A program made the position numbers and the translations under genes. A stretch of 64,000 bases of DNA from Cytospora piceicola. Lineage: Eukaryota > Ascomycota > Sordariomycetes > Diaporthales > Cytosporaceae. Under the pieces are notes generated by a model that was not told the origin of the DNA, ran no database searches, and saw only the letters and a list, made by a program, of their open reading frames with translations. Positions 10,825 through 21,575 of this stretch are shown here, in pieces. The stretch is from NCBI GenBank assembly GCA_023375675.1, contig JALQBC010000044.1, forward strand, positions 124,001 to 188,000, given 5' to 3'. Each line of letters starts with the position of its first letter. Within the stretch, counting starts at the first letter, position 1.

Positions 10825-12719
10825 ATGACAGACCACCAGGGCGCAAGTGGGGATGAACTCCCACTTCGTCCCCATCCGTCTCCCGCCATGTCCACACCAA
10901 GCCGCCGCAGCCCGTCAAAGGCAACAACTCCTCGTCGCAGCTCCTCCCACCCAGCAAACGACAGGCCCTCCCCCGAGAAGCAGACACCTGCGGCCAACCC
11001 GCGCGCCTCGGCCCCTCCACCCTCAACCACCGGCGCCCGCTTCTCCATCCGCACACCAAGCCAGGTCAACGACTTCCGCGCATCGCGGCAACACCTCCTC
11101 TCCGCCTCGGGCCGCAAGCCCACGCAGTTCACCCCTCATGGCCGTGCGGCAATCCGGGCCCTGGACTCCAGGCGCGCCGCCATCAACGACATCAACACGC
11201 CCGGTCGGAACCGGCGACGGTCGATACGCGACCAGCGCGAAACCCCGAGAGATTTCCTGCGGGCGTTGAGTCGGACACTGGCGCCCAAGTCGAGGGCGAT
11301 AACGACGTCTTCGAGCTCATCGCCGGAAGATCCAAAGTCGAGTACCCCCAAGCGACGGTCGAAGAGCAGGGGCCGGAGGGGCCCTGTCACGATACCAGAA
11401 GATCCAGACGACAGCGACGAGTTCCCCATCGACAGGCCGCGCCTGTCCTTGCCGATCGACGAGGACGATGCTAGTGACGAGGACCTCCGACCGCCAAGGA
11501 TGTCCGGCTTGGAGGAACTAGACGACAACTTCACCATGCAGAGCATTGAGATGGCCCGGAGACAAACGTTCAACGAACAACAACGCTACTCGATGCGCAT
11601 GAGCGACTATGGCCCTATGAACGACCCGCAGAGTGATAATGAACAAGTGGGCATTGACTCGGCATTCTTCCCGAGGACGGATTGGGGTGGCAATATCGAC
11701 GATGATTCTGGTCAGAGTGGTGTGCGCGATGACGATGCTACGTTTGAGAGACTGGATGAGGACGAGGCTGCGAGGCGGGAGACATTGGGCAGAGAGAGCT
11801 TTGGTGTGATTGATGTAAACTTTGACGAGGCCGACCAGAGTACTGTTATGCCGGCGCCGCAGATGCAGTCGAGCCCTACACGACCGAGTCCTACACGATC
11901 CAGCCCTGCACGATCCAGCCCTACACGACAAGAAGAATTCTCATCGCCAAGAAATGAGCCGTTTGAGAACGAGCCCTTTGATGCAGGTATGGACGATGAC
12001 CCTCTGGATGACGAGCCACTTCCAGGACCGGAGGAGATGGACGTCGAAGACAACAGTGCATTACTGGGTATTGGCGGTGGCGGCGGCGGCGGGATTGATA
12101 GCGATGGCGATATTGGGCTCAGCGACCTTGAAACAGGGGTGGCAGAGGTAGTCAAGCAGAAGTCGTCGAGGTCAGCCTCGAAACCATTCAAAAAGCCCGG
12201 CAAGAAGATATCCAAATACGGCATCGAGTATCCGTCGCTGCCGCCCGGGGTCGTCAAGCGCGTCGCACAACGCTTCGCCGGCAAGTCCAAGATCAGCCCC
12301 GACACCCTGTCGGCCCTCATGCAGGCTTCAGATTGGTTCTTCGAGCAGCTTGGGGATGACCTGTCTGCATATGCGAAGCACGCGGGGCGAAAGACTATTG
12401 AGGAGAGTGATATGCTGACATTGATGAGGAGGTATGTTGGCCCGTCCCGTCCCCATCCCACCGTCCCATGTATATCTACACTCGGGTATTATGGCGTTTG
12501 TACATGTGACATCGCACATTGAGGCGAGCGCTGACAAGATTGTGTCTGACCAGACAACGGCAAGTCAATGCCACCACGACGCCGTTCGCGCTTGCTCAGC
12601 GGCATCTGCCACGAGAGCTCCTCCAGGAGCTGCGCATGCCGCCCCCTGCGCCCACAAAAACCAAGAAGCGTCGACGGGCGCCGGCAGATCCGGAAGGGGA
12701 GGGTGAGGATGTGGCATGA
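10825..12719 (+). CDS. CENP-T-like inner kinetochore histone-fold protein
   Basis: Exons 10825-12431 and 12554-12719 encode 590 aa. The N-terminal 450 residues are disordered, Ser/Pro/Arg-rich and then acidic, and include RRSIRDQRETPRDFLRAL near residues 130-147, which resembles the conserved TPR-x-LR segment of CENP-T. A PTRPSPTRSSPARSSPTR tract lies near residue 350. The C-terminal ~135 residues hold the histone fold: KYGIEYPSLPPGVVKRVAQ, then KISPDTLSALMQASDWFFEQ, AGRKTIEESDMLTLM and, after the intron, a short tail with RHLPRELLQELRMP. CENP-T pairs with CENP-W and links centromeric DNA to the Ndc80 complex. The intron (GTATGT...CTGACCAG) splits an Arg codon. The stop lies 51 nt from the stop of the convergent Shy1 gene. 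Confidence 0.85.
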
Positions 12720-12770
12720 GGGTAGCCGTGTTGCCCCTGTCAAGGCCTTGCACCAGCGTCCGGCATTGAT

Positions 12771-13915
12771 TTACCAATTCTTGTTCATGCGGACGCGCTT
12801 GGTGAGGTCCGTCGGGGGCTTCTTGATGACCATCCATAGCATGATCGATGTTGCGAGGCTCAAGCTGTACCTGTGGAACGTATTAGTATGGACTGTCTCA
12901 GCGGCAACTTAGAGATTTGGGGTAGGAGTAGGAGCTTACCAGGTGAAGATGTACTGAGCATGGTTGTTTCTCAGGTTCACCTCTGCAGGCCGCCCAAGAG
13001 GAATACCCTTCTGCTCGTACTCCAAGATCTGCATGTAGTCGGGATCTATATGATACCATTAGCAACGCAAGCTCAGAAGCTTAACCGACACGATTCAATC
13101 ACGAAAAGCCTCGAGCGGTAGCAAAGTGACGACCTACCCATAGTAGCTTCGATCCAGACAGGCTGGGCCCCCGTCAACGCGGCCATCTGGGCCACGTCCG
13201 GGAAGTAGAACTCCCCTATATCCGGCCGGTTGTTCGGCGTGAACATGTTCTTCTTCCACGGCTTCCTCAGCAGCCCCTCGACCTGAACCTCGCCCTCGGG
13301 CATGCTGTCCTGGCTCCTCCTCCTCTGGTCCCTGAGCCTCTTGGGTATCCACCCCCGGTTCACCAGCACGGAGCTCCCCTGCCCCTCCTCCCTCCTGTCC
13401 AGCGGCGTGACGACCATGTAGCCGTCCTCGCCGTCCCTCATGCGCGGGCCGACCAGCATCTCCTGCTCGTGCCGGTAGCGCCCGGCCGTCGTGACGCGCC
13501 TGTAGTCGAAGTCGTCCAGGGCCTCGGGGTCGACGCGGCCGGGGAGCGGCAGCGGGGGGCGGACCAGCCGGTCCTCGCACTTGGCGATCAGGTCCGTCTT
13601 CCACTCCAGCCGCTTGACCTGCCACGACCCGAGCAGGAAGGCCGTGACGGGGATGACGGCCAGGATGATGAGCCCGGGGCCGTGCCGCTTGCCGCCCGCG
13701 CGCACCAGCGTCGGCGGGTTGTCGAGGATCGACTCGAAGTTGGGGTCGTCGGCGGGCTGCGGGCGGTCCGCCCGGCGGGCGGTGCGGGAGAAGGGCCGGC
13801 GGGCGGCGGGCTTGGCGGCGGTGGCGGTGGTGCTGGTGCTGGTGGTGTTCTCGAGGACCGTCCGGAGGAGGGGCCGTTGCGCCTGCGGCCTTGCCAGGCG
13901 GTTGAATGCCTTCAT
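12771..13915 (-). CDS. SHY1: SURF1/Shy1 cytochrome c oxidase assembly factor
   Basis: Exons 13138-13915, 12940-13045 and 12771-12870 give 327 aa. The Arg-rich N-terminus with RRPFSRTARRA suggests a mitochondrial presequence. The first membrane span is GLIILAVIPVTAFLLGSWQ followed by VKRLEWK, the SURF1 signature. The intermembrane-space domain includes GRYRHEQEMLVGPR, GYMVVTPL, VLVNRGWIPK and EVQVEGLLRKPWKKNMFTP. After PEYFPD-type residues (GEFYFPDVAQMA) the second span is YSLSLATSIMLWMVIKK near the C-terminus. SURF1 proteins act in the inner mitochondrial membrane in heme insertion and assembly of Cox1. The length is close to other SURF1 proteins. Confidence 0.93.
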
Positions 13916-14516
13916 TTTTCCCTAGGGTTTCGTCCTCCTCTTTCCTTGCTCTGTCCTGTCTTTCCTTGGAGCTCCTTTCTCCCACAGCTGGTCCTGTTTC
14001 TGCTTGCGTGGTTCCGTGCGACAGTGTCGGACGGTGTGTTGTGTGGTCGATTGAAGTTCGGGGAATTCAGTTGTAAAAGTTTCGGCGGCGAGTGATGCAA
14101 CTGCAGCAGTTGACCTCTGTGAAGATGGGCTGGCCAGTGGGGCTTCCGGAGCTGTATGTACCTAGGTATGTACCCTGCCGCAGACCTGCAGCTTGCAGCG
14201 TTCCGACAAACAGCTTAGCTCCCGCCACAACGTCGACTGATGTAACTGCACATGTTCCACCAGAAAGCTGTCACTCATTGTCGAGTGAGATTCCAAGCAG
14301 CGTTCTCGACAACCTACCTCTCTTCGTATGCATCCAGCTTTGCAATCACTCAATCTTCTGTAATCGTGTTAGTACTTAGGCGCATAGATCGACATCTATT
14401 GATCGCCTGCATCAGTTGTCATCGAGCAATCCATCGATCATTACCGCACATAAATACAATTCTCCGGACACATCTCACTAGACACAGCCCTTGACTTTCA
14501 GCTTTGGTCTTGCAGC
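13916..14516. other. divergent promoter region between Shy1 and the UBX gene
   Basis: 600 bp upstream of both genes, with TACCTAGGTA at 14159-14168. No coding or RNA feature is seen. Confidence 0.5.
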
Positions 14517-16090
14517 ATGTTTTTCACCGGCACCCTCCAAGAGGGCATCTCCAAGGCTCTGCAGGAGACCAAGCTGGTAGTATGCTTCGTGACCGACAAC
14601 GAAGAGGAAAGCAAGACCTGGGAGGATGAGTACCTGAAAGATGACGCCATCGCCCCCTCCCTGGACAAGGACGCCGTGTTGCTCAGGCTGGAAGCAGGGT
14701 CTCAGGAGGCGGGATATCTGGCGGCCTTGGTCCCTCTGCCTAAGAACCCAACGCTGGTGGTTATCAAGAACGGGGAACTGAAGGAGTACATTTCCTCGGG
14801 CACTTCGAGAGAGCAGTTTGTGAGACGCGTCGGTGGCGCATTCCAGGCGCAGGCGCAGGCGCAAGCGGCTGGTCAGGATCATGAGGGCACGACTACAGCA
14901 GCTGGAGCTTCTACAGAGGTCTCATCTTCATCAATTTCCCAAACACCCGGCCAAGTCGCACCGGCATCATCCAGCACCCCGCCATCCGCAGGCCAGCAGC
15001 AGCCACCAGTCACCTCAAGAGCCGCCCCCACCCAATCAACCGGGGCACGTGAGCAGGCCGGCCGCAAGGAGCGCGAAGAGGCGGACAAGCGCCGGAGGGA
15101 AAAGGGCAAGATGAAGGAGGCGGAGGAGGAGGAGCAGGCCCAGGACCCAGAGAAGACCAAGCAGGCCGACACGAAGAAGAAGGCCGCACAGCAGCTCGCG
15201 GAACGACAGCGCCAGGCGCGCGAGGAGCGGGCGAGGGTGCTGAGGCGCATCGAGGACGACAAGGCGGAGCGCAGGGCGCGCGACGAGGCCAGGCGGGCGG
15301 AGAGGAGGAGGGCCCCCCCGGGCGGGGACGCCGAGGCCCTGACCGCCGCGGCGGGGGAGCCCGCGCCGTCGAGCGCGATGCGGGCGCGGCCGCAGCCGCG
15401 TGACCAGTGCGCGGTGCAGGTGCGGCTCCTCGACGGGTCGACGATCCGCACGCGGCTCCCGGCCACGGCGACGCTGGCGGCGGACGTGAGGGCGTGGGTC
15501 GACGGGGCCCGCGGCGGCGACGGGGGCGGGCCCTACACGTTCAAGGTGATCCTGACGCCGCTGCCGAACCGGGCCGTCGACCCGGCGGCCGAGGAGGGCA
15601 TGACGCTCGCGGAGCTGGGGCTCGCGCCGAGCTCGACGCTCGTGCTGGTGCCCGTGGACCGGTCCTCCCCGGCGTACCCGCGCGTCAGCGCCGGGCTGAA
15701 CAACCCGCTGTCGCGGCTGATCGCGGCGGTGTTGGCGTATGTGGGTGGCATCCTGGGAGGTATTCTCGGGGCGTTCAGGGGGTCGGGGAACGGGAGGAGA
15801 GGGGTGGGCAGTGAGGGTGATGGACAGGCGTCGGGCGAGCAGCTGAAGGACCGGGCTCAGGGGCAGGCTACCGGACGTGATGGTGCGGGTAGCAGCCGGA
15901 TCAACGGTTTTCAAAATCCGGATGATAGGCAGAGGGACTACCAGCTTTATAACGGGAACTCGGTAAGTCACTAACCCCGTTCCTTCTGCTTCTACTGCAA
16001 GGCAGAAACAATCTTGTTCAGAGCCACAACTGACATGTCGCATAGTTGAACTTTGAGCCACGGAAGGACGAAGAGGAGAAAGACGAGTAA
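14517..16090 (+). CDS. UBX-domain protein, UBXN4/Ubx-type ER-associated Cdc48 cofactor
   Basis: Exons 14517-15962 and 16046-16090 give 496 aa. Residues 1-110 form a thioredoxin-like UAS fold (MFFTGTLQEGISKALQ, KLVVCFVTDNEEESKTWE, NPTLVVIKNGELKEYI). A Ser/Pro linker and a long charged helix rich in Arg/Glu/Ala (about residues 175-265) follow. The UBX fold is at about 296-382 (CAVQVRLLDGSTIRTRLP, YTFKVILTPLPNR, MTLAELGLAPSSTLVLVP). A hydrophobic hairpin (RLIAAVLAYVGGILGGILG) lies behind it. This order matches UBXN4/erasin, an ER-membrane recruiter of Cdc48/p97 in ERAD. The last 15 codons come from a small second exon. The central part is visibly more GC-rich than the ends. Confidence 0.85.
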
Positions 16091-16344
16091 TAGGTAGTCA
16101 AGTGTGTTGCTGGGCCGGTTTCGCGGCTGGGCCTTATAGCCATTGTATTATTTCTTCTACTTCACAAGCGCATGCTCGAATTCGCAATGCCATGCACCCA
16201 CCGAACAAGCAGCGATGAGTTGAGTTTTCCATTTTTTTTGTTTTGGTATTTCCCGTGTCCCACCCGCCATCACCGTCCTCTGCCTGGCGGGTACATCTCC
16301 ATGCCACCCTGATTACTTCACCCCTCCACAGCGGCCTGGCCCGC

Positions 16345-16970
16345 CTAGTACTGGCTGGCGGCAGACTGGCAAGCCTTGAGCTGCTCGAGGTACCAGCCGC
16401 AGATGCTCATGTTGCCCTGGTGCTCGTCCATGCAGCCGGTGAAGCTCTTGGTCGCGTTGGAGCAGTTGGCGCCCCACTGGTCGTTCTGGGACTGCTGGGC
16501 GGCCTGGGGGGAGGCGTCGGCGGGGGCCTCGGCGCTGGAGCTGCCGCCGAACATGCCGCCGAGGGCGTGGCCGATGGAGGAACCTACGGCAACACCACTA
16601 TTCTTCATGTTAGTAACCTGAACCTTGTCTGTCTCCATCATGTCCTGCCTGTCTGCCTGCCTATATGTCCGTCCATGGGATCCGCCCAGACTAGCAAGGG
16701 TGGTTGATATGCCCGGGGCGCTTCCATGTCACTCAGACTCGGGGACCGGGGGGAGAATTGGGGAACGTACGCAGCGGTGGAAGCCATCTGTCCGAAGAGG
16801 CCGGGGCCCTGGGAACCAGCCTGGGGAGCAGGAGGGGCCTGGCGAGGGGCCTGGGTGGGCGCGGCGTAGGTGGTGGCGGGCCGGGTCTGCTGGGCCGTGG
16901 GTGCGCGGGAGGGGACGGTAGGGCGCGAGGGCGCGGAGCGACCGCCACCGGAGGATCTTTGACGAGGCAT
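16345..16970 (-). CDS. MIX17: Mix17/CHCHD2-like twin CX9C mitochondrial protein
   Basis: Exons 16771-16970 and 16345-16597 give 150 aa. The N-terminus MPRQRSSGGGRSAPSRP is Arg/Ser/Pro-rich, as expected of a presequence-like segment. A Pro/Ala/Gln linker leads to the glycine-rich membrane-like stretch VGSSIGHALGGMFGG. The C-terminus carries the twin CX9C module: C-SNATKSFTG-C and C-GWYLEQLKA-C. Such proteins are oxidised by Mia40 in the intermembrane space; the family is linked to respiratory chain maintenance. The 173-nt intron interrupts an Ala codon. Confidence 0.93.
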
Positions 16971-18016
16971 GTTTTGCGGGTTGGTTTGTGTGTGTGAGGA
17001 TATGGGGAGGGATTCTTCTGAAGACAAGAGACGTCGAGATGTTAAAGAATGTAGAGTGTTTTGTTTGCTTGGGTTAAAGGCTGGACGGGGCAAAAAGAGA
17101 GGTTCAAGTTATCAGGAAAGCTTCGGAAGAAAGGACGGGAGAAGCTCAAGTCCGGCAGGCGAAAATGCTGTGTTAGGTAAGGCGCGGAAGCCAATAGAAT
17201 CGGTGCTGATTCCGCACGTGGACCCGCTGTGACGGGGTACGTTTACAGGGCTGCAGGCCTCCTCGGCAGTAAACTTACAGCGCTCGGAGTTAGTCAGGGG
17301 CGAAGGTTCAAGTCTACTACTTACTTGAGTAAGTATACAAGCTTCACATGCAGGAACCACGCCTGTGGTCTCATGATACATTTGATTCTCGTTATGGGTT
17401 CTCTTGCATCTTATTCTTGCATTATATCCCAGCCATCCACTCTACATCGTCCATGTTCCCTGTCGTGGAGAAACTCGACTGGCCAGCTCTCTCATGAGGC
17501 AGAGCCAGTTCAAGCCTGGTCCTAGGCACGCCGTAGCCGTGCTTGTCCTGAAGCTCGTGGTAGTAGTCTTCAAGCCCAATGCTCGCCTTATCCACGGCCG
17601 ATACTAGCAGCGCCCGTGACTTGAGCCTGATCCGTTCCTCGCCAGCGTCCTCAATGTGCCGTATCCGAATGGTGGCTGTTGATCGGCTCAGCCATGATAT
17701 GCATCAATCGCTTCGGTTTGCCAGGTTTGCCAGACACTTGACCAAGTGGAATACCCGAGCTGCCTGAATTAGTGGGTATCTCTGTATTGGAAATTCACCA
17801 AAAGAGCTCCCTAGGCCTGGGTGAGGCCCTGGTGCCGACCTCCAGTTTTGTGTATCCCGGACTCCATGTGCCCGGAGAGAAATTTTAGCCACCATCCAAG
17901 GGCGACTCAAGGGCGACTCGAGTTTGAAGGCTCTGCCAGCCTGCCGAGGTCATGCTACAAACTCATGTCACCCGAATCCACATGCTATTAAATAACAGTC
18001 ACGGTCCGGTCGGTGA
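16971..18016. other. 1-kb intergenic region
   Basis: Between the start of Mix17 (-) and the end of the Rrp47-like gene (-). A GGTTCAAGTCT sequence at about 17306 resembles a tRNA B-box but has no cloverleaf around it. Nothing else is supported. Confidence 0.45.
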
Positions 18017-18762
18017 TCATTTCTTGCCCCTCTTTGGGCCCTTCGCCCCCCTAGACCTCGACTTCTTCGCAGGTGGCTCCGAAGACTCCGCAAGCTCGCC
18101 ATCCTCGCTCCCAGCAGCCGAGCCGGCGACCTTGGAGCTCTCGGCCGCAACCAGCTGGGCGACAGCAGAGGCGGCGTCAGAGTCCTCGGCCGGGCGCTTC
18201 TTGTTGTTCTTGCGAGCCTGGAGGGCCGCCTTGGCGCGCTCCTTGGCCAGCTGCTCCTTCAGCTTGGTGTCGACTTCCTTGTTGTCGCCAGCCTGTGTCT
18301 GTGTTAGCTATCTTGCTATATGAGTACATATCGAGAAGGGGTGGGTGAGGGGGTGGCGTCAAGTATATAGATGACGGCCCCTGTCCCACTTTCACCATTG
18401 TGAGCAAGACTTACAAGATCGGCCTTGATAAAGCGGATGGCGGCCTGCGTGTTGACGCCCTGGGTACGCTGCTCCGGTGGCTCCTCGGCCTTCTTGATCT
18501 TCTCGTAGTACTGGCGCACGCGGGCGAGTTCCGTGAAGACCGGGTGTGCCTTGGCATCGGTGCCGTTGAGGCGCAGGGCGGAGAACAGGGCCGTCTCGAT
18601 GGAGTATGTTGCCAGGACGTAGAGCTTGGCCTTGTCCAGTAGGGGCAGCTTGGAGGCGACCTCGGCCATGTCGGCCATCAGGGGCTTCACGGCCTCCTCG
18701 AGTTTGTCAAGGTCGCCATCGAGGGCGTCGAGATGGGGAGTTATATCTGTGACGTCGGCCAT
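18017..18762 (-). CDS. LRP1: C1D/Rrp47 (Lrp1) nuclear exosome cofactor
   Basis: Exons 18415-18762 and 18017-18292 give 207 aa starting MADVTDITPHLDALDGDLDK. Residues 1-115 are the Sas10/C1D domain, helical, with LPLLDKAKLYVLATYSIE and HPVFTELARVRQYYEKIKKAE. The C-terminal part is basic with AKERAKAALQARKNNKKRP and ends GPKRGKK. Rrp47 binds Rrp6 and guides nuclear exosome processing of rRNA and snoRNA precursors. The 3' splice site offers two AGs six nt apart (ending at 18299 and 18293), both in frame; the second gives ...KADL-AGDNKEV and was chosen. An upstream in-frame ATG exists at 18801, but MADV fits the family. Confidence 0.9.
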
Positions 18763-19444
18763 GTTTGTGGGTGGGTATGTGTGTGTGATCCTCTGTGTCA
18801 ATTGTGAGATATGACGGGAAATAACATGTGCTGTTAAAAAGTATGTGATGGTTTTATGAGTGAGACAGTCTCTCTCTCTCTCTGTGTGTCTCTTCTCATC
18901 AGTCTCAGTGATGAAAGTGAAAGTCTTCTGAAAATCAACGATAAGATCGATAAACAGGGATCAGCTCAATTAACAGGGATCGTTTCCAGCGGAGTGGGAC
19001 ACTGGAGCTAGCAAGCAGCCAATGGTGTGTGTTGTAATACAGACGCCCTGGCGTCTTGGGATCGAGACCCGCCGGTTCGGCGAGATAAAAAATTCAGAGC
19101 TTCTGGTCGCGTCTCCTAAGGGAAAATGTCGCCGTCATCTACCTTCCTCTGGCTCTAACGGATGTGCAGCTCACTGTTTTGTAAATCCGTTGGAAGGAAA
19201 TCTACACAATGAGACCACAAAACATCTCACCTAGGACCAGATGATCCATTGACTACTGAAATTTGCTAGCTTCCATCCACTACAGCATACACCACTTTCT
19301 TCTTTCCTTCGACACCCTTCTTTTCTTGAAGGAACTCACGAAGCCGACCGATCCACCGAACCCTCCGAAGTCTTCCTCACATCCGGCCTGCCCTCGGAGG
19401 CGCCCGGCTTCGACGGAACGTCCTATCTCGAAAGGACCAATACT
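18763..19444. other. divergent intergenic region
   Basis: About 680 bp between Rrp47 (-) and the ketopantoate-reductase-like gene (+). It includes a TC/TG-rich microsatellite near 18869-18894. No gene is supported. Confidence 0.45.
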
Positions 19445-20988
19445 ATGTTCCTGCGGGGTTTCTGAAGACGTCGTTCAATCTGTATTCCTTAAGTCGCAGA
19501 CTACCGCGATCGCGGGTGTTTGCGCGAATACCTCACAGGCACACAGCATGGAGCTGCGGTAGCATCGTGGCGGGCCGGGGGGCCACAGCCAGCAGGAGAT
19601 GGTATTCCGCAGACCAGGCCGCTGCCGTTGAGCCGCCAGCTCAGCCGAAGGAAACAACGGATGGCACCGAAGACCTCCCTGAGAGGGGCCGGTACAAGCC
19701 CCTCTCCGAGCGCCCTCACCTCCGGAGGATACTAGAGGGTGTCGAGGAGGACTCTTTCTACAGGACGGCGGACGAGGCTGCGGAAAAGAAGCCTTTCCCT
19801 ATCGGCAGGCCATACACGACCGCCTTCAAGAGCGATCCCAGGAGGGGGAGACCGCTGGAGGTGGAGGCACCAGAGGCGGGAAAGCAAGTCCACATCCTCG
19901 GCTACGACCCCCGCGCCTACTTCATCGCGCACGAGCTAGGCGCCTACCAACACCTCGACCCGGTCAAGCTCCTCATACACAAGCGCAACGTCATGAACTC
20001 GTGGCGGCACGAGGGCGAGCACATCACGCTGTGGAAGGGGGCCGAGAGGGGCGTGCTCCGCGGGCGCGCCGAGGCCGAGTGGATCGGCCGGGGGGTCAAC
20101 GAGGCCAGCAAGGAGCACATCGAGCAGCTGGTGGTGACGCTGCCGTGCGGGGTGACCAAGCCGGCGCTCGAGAACATCATGCACCGGATAGACAGCCGCA
20201 CGACCATCTGCCTGGTCCAGGACGGGCTGGGCGTCGTCGAGCAGCTCAACAACACGCTCTTCCCGGACCCGACCACGCGGCCGTGCTACATCCTGGGCCA
20301 CACGACGGCCTCGCTGGGGTACAACAAGAAGCAGTTCTTCTCGGCGATCCTGAGGAAGCAGGGCAAGATGTACCTGCACGCCGTGGAGAGGGGCCTCGAC
20401 CTGCCGTCCATCGTCAAGTTCCACCCGCCCGTGCAGCACCGGTCCCGGTCGACGCAGTTCCTGCGCACGCTGGTGACGACGCCGGGGCTCAACGCCGGCG
20501 GCTTCGGGCTCGAGAACTTCCTGATGAAGAAGCTGCCGGCCATGGTCTTCAGCTCCATCATCGAGCCCATGGCCATCGTGCTCGACACGACGTACGACCA
20601 GGTGCTGCTCAACAAGAGCGCCATCGTGCTGGCCGACGAGCTCCTGGAGGAGCTCTTCAACGTCATCATGTCGCTGCCGGAGCTGACCAACTCGTCCAAG
20701 GTGGTGGAGCACTGCGGCCTGGACGCGCTGCGCAAGAAGACGCTCAACAGGCTCGTCGAGAAGGGCGTGTCGCAGAGCCAGATGCTCAGCCGCGTGCGCG
20801 CGGGCCAGTGGGTCGACATCGACTACCTGAACGGGTACTTTGTCAGGAGGGGCAAGGAGCTGGGCATCAGGACGCCGCAGAACGAGATGGTCGTGGACGT
20901 GGTCAAGGCCCGGATCGAGAGGAGGAAGAAGGAGATGAGCGGCATGATACCGATGGAGGGGGGCGGCCCTGACGGGCCTTTCTTTTAG
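19445..20988 (+). CDS. mitochondrial ketopantoate reductase (ApbA/PanE)-like protein, start uncertain
   Basis: The body is a single open frame ending FF-TAG at 20988. It reads KQVHILGYDPRAYFIAHEL (Rossmann-like strand and helix), LVVTLPCGVTKPAL, TTICLVQDGLGVVEQLN, CYILGHTTASLGYN and a helical C-terminal half with FSSIIEPMAIVLDTTYDQVL. This is the ketopantoate-reductase fold, but the nucleotide loop is GYDPRA rather than GxGxxG, so catalysis is doubtful. A presequence-like start ending ASRRWYSADQ suggests mitochondrial import. No ATG exists in this frame between the upstream stop (19327-19329) and 19993. I propose ATG 19445 with a weak-donor intron (19458-19546), giving 484 aa. Initiation at a non-AUG codon such as CTG 19480 is the alternative. 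The body is certain; the first exon is not. Confidence 0.7.
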
Positions 20989-21575
20989 AGGCTGTGGGAT
21001 CAAGATAGAGGACGGGATATAAGGAATATAAGTGCCACCTGCTTACGGCGTGTTGGGTGGCCTAGAGGTTGACTTATGTATGTATGTGTATACTCAAACG
21101 GATCAGCTTCGATGCTGCTCTGTATTACTCCTATCCAAATATAAGATGTATATACATAACACATCCACAAACTTATCGACTCATTTCTGAGTATAACGCA
21201 CAGGGATTTAGCCATGGGGGTGCTTTCCAAAGATGCTGCCATCATGAAATCGTTTCTCGTAAAGCTACCCTAAGTACTCAAGTATGTACATAGTATATAT
21301 ATTGTACTTACTATATATAGTATGTACTTAGTATTGCCCCAAAAGTGCTTCCGGCCCATATCGATAGCCTCATGCCTGCCGCCTGCATATAGTCGGGTCT
21401 CACTGACCCCGCCAAAATTTACCCAAAGCGCAACGATCAACACGCGAAGCTACGCACCTACACAGCTTAGCTTCCAACTCATTCACTCTCCCAAGTAGAA
21501 ACTCACACCAGACCACCTCCTTATACACACATAATACCCTTTCTTTGCCACTTTTTTTGATCCAGCAACGCCATC
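20989..21575. other. intergenic region with AT-rich tracts
   Basis: Holds the 3' UTR of the preceding gene and the promoter of the PDCD5-like gene. Positions 21275-21335 are a TA-rich near-palindromic stretch (TACTTACTATATATAGTATG-like). No gene is seen. Confidence 0.45.

Noticed and set aside
13469..14095. Plus-strand ORF opposite Shy1
   Set aside because: The minus strand encodes SURF1 signatures over the same bases.
17240..17330. Possible tRNA at a GGTTCAAGTCT B-box-like site
   Set aside because: No acceptor, D or anticodon stems can be folded around it.
20001..21003. Plus-strand +1 frame and antisense frames over the ketopantoate-reductase-like gene
   Set aside because: High GC removes stop codons in other frames; the products are Arg/Gly/Ala/Pro-rich without domains.
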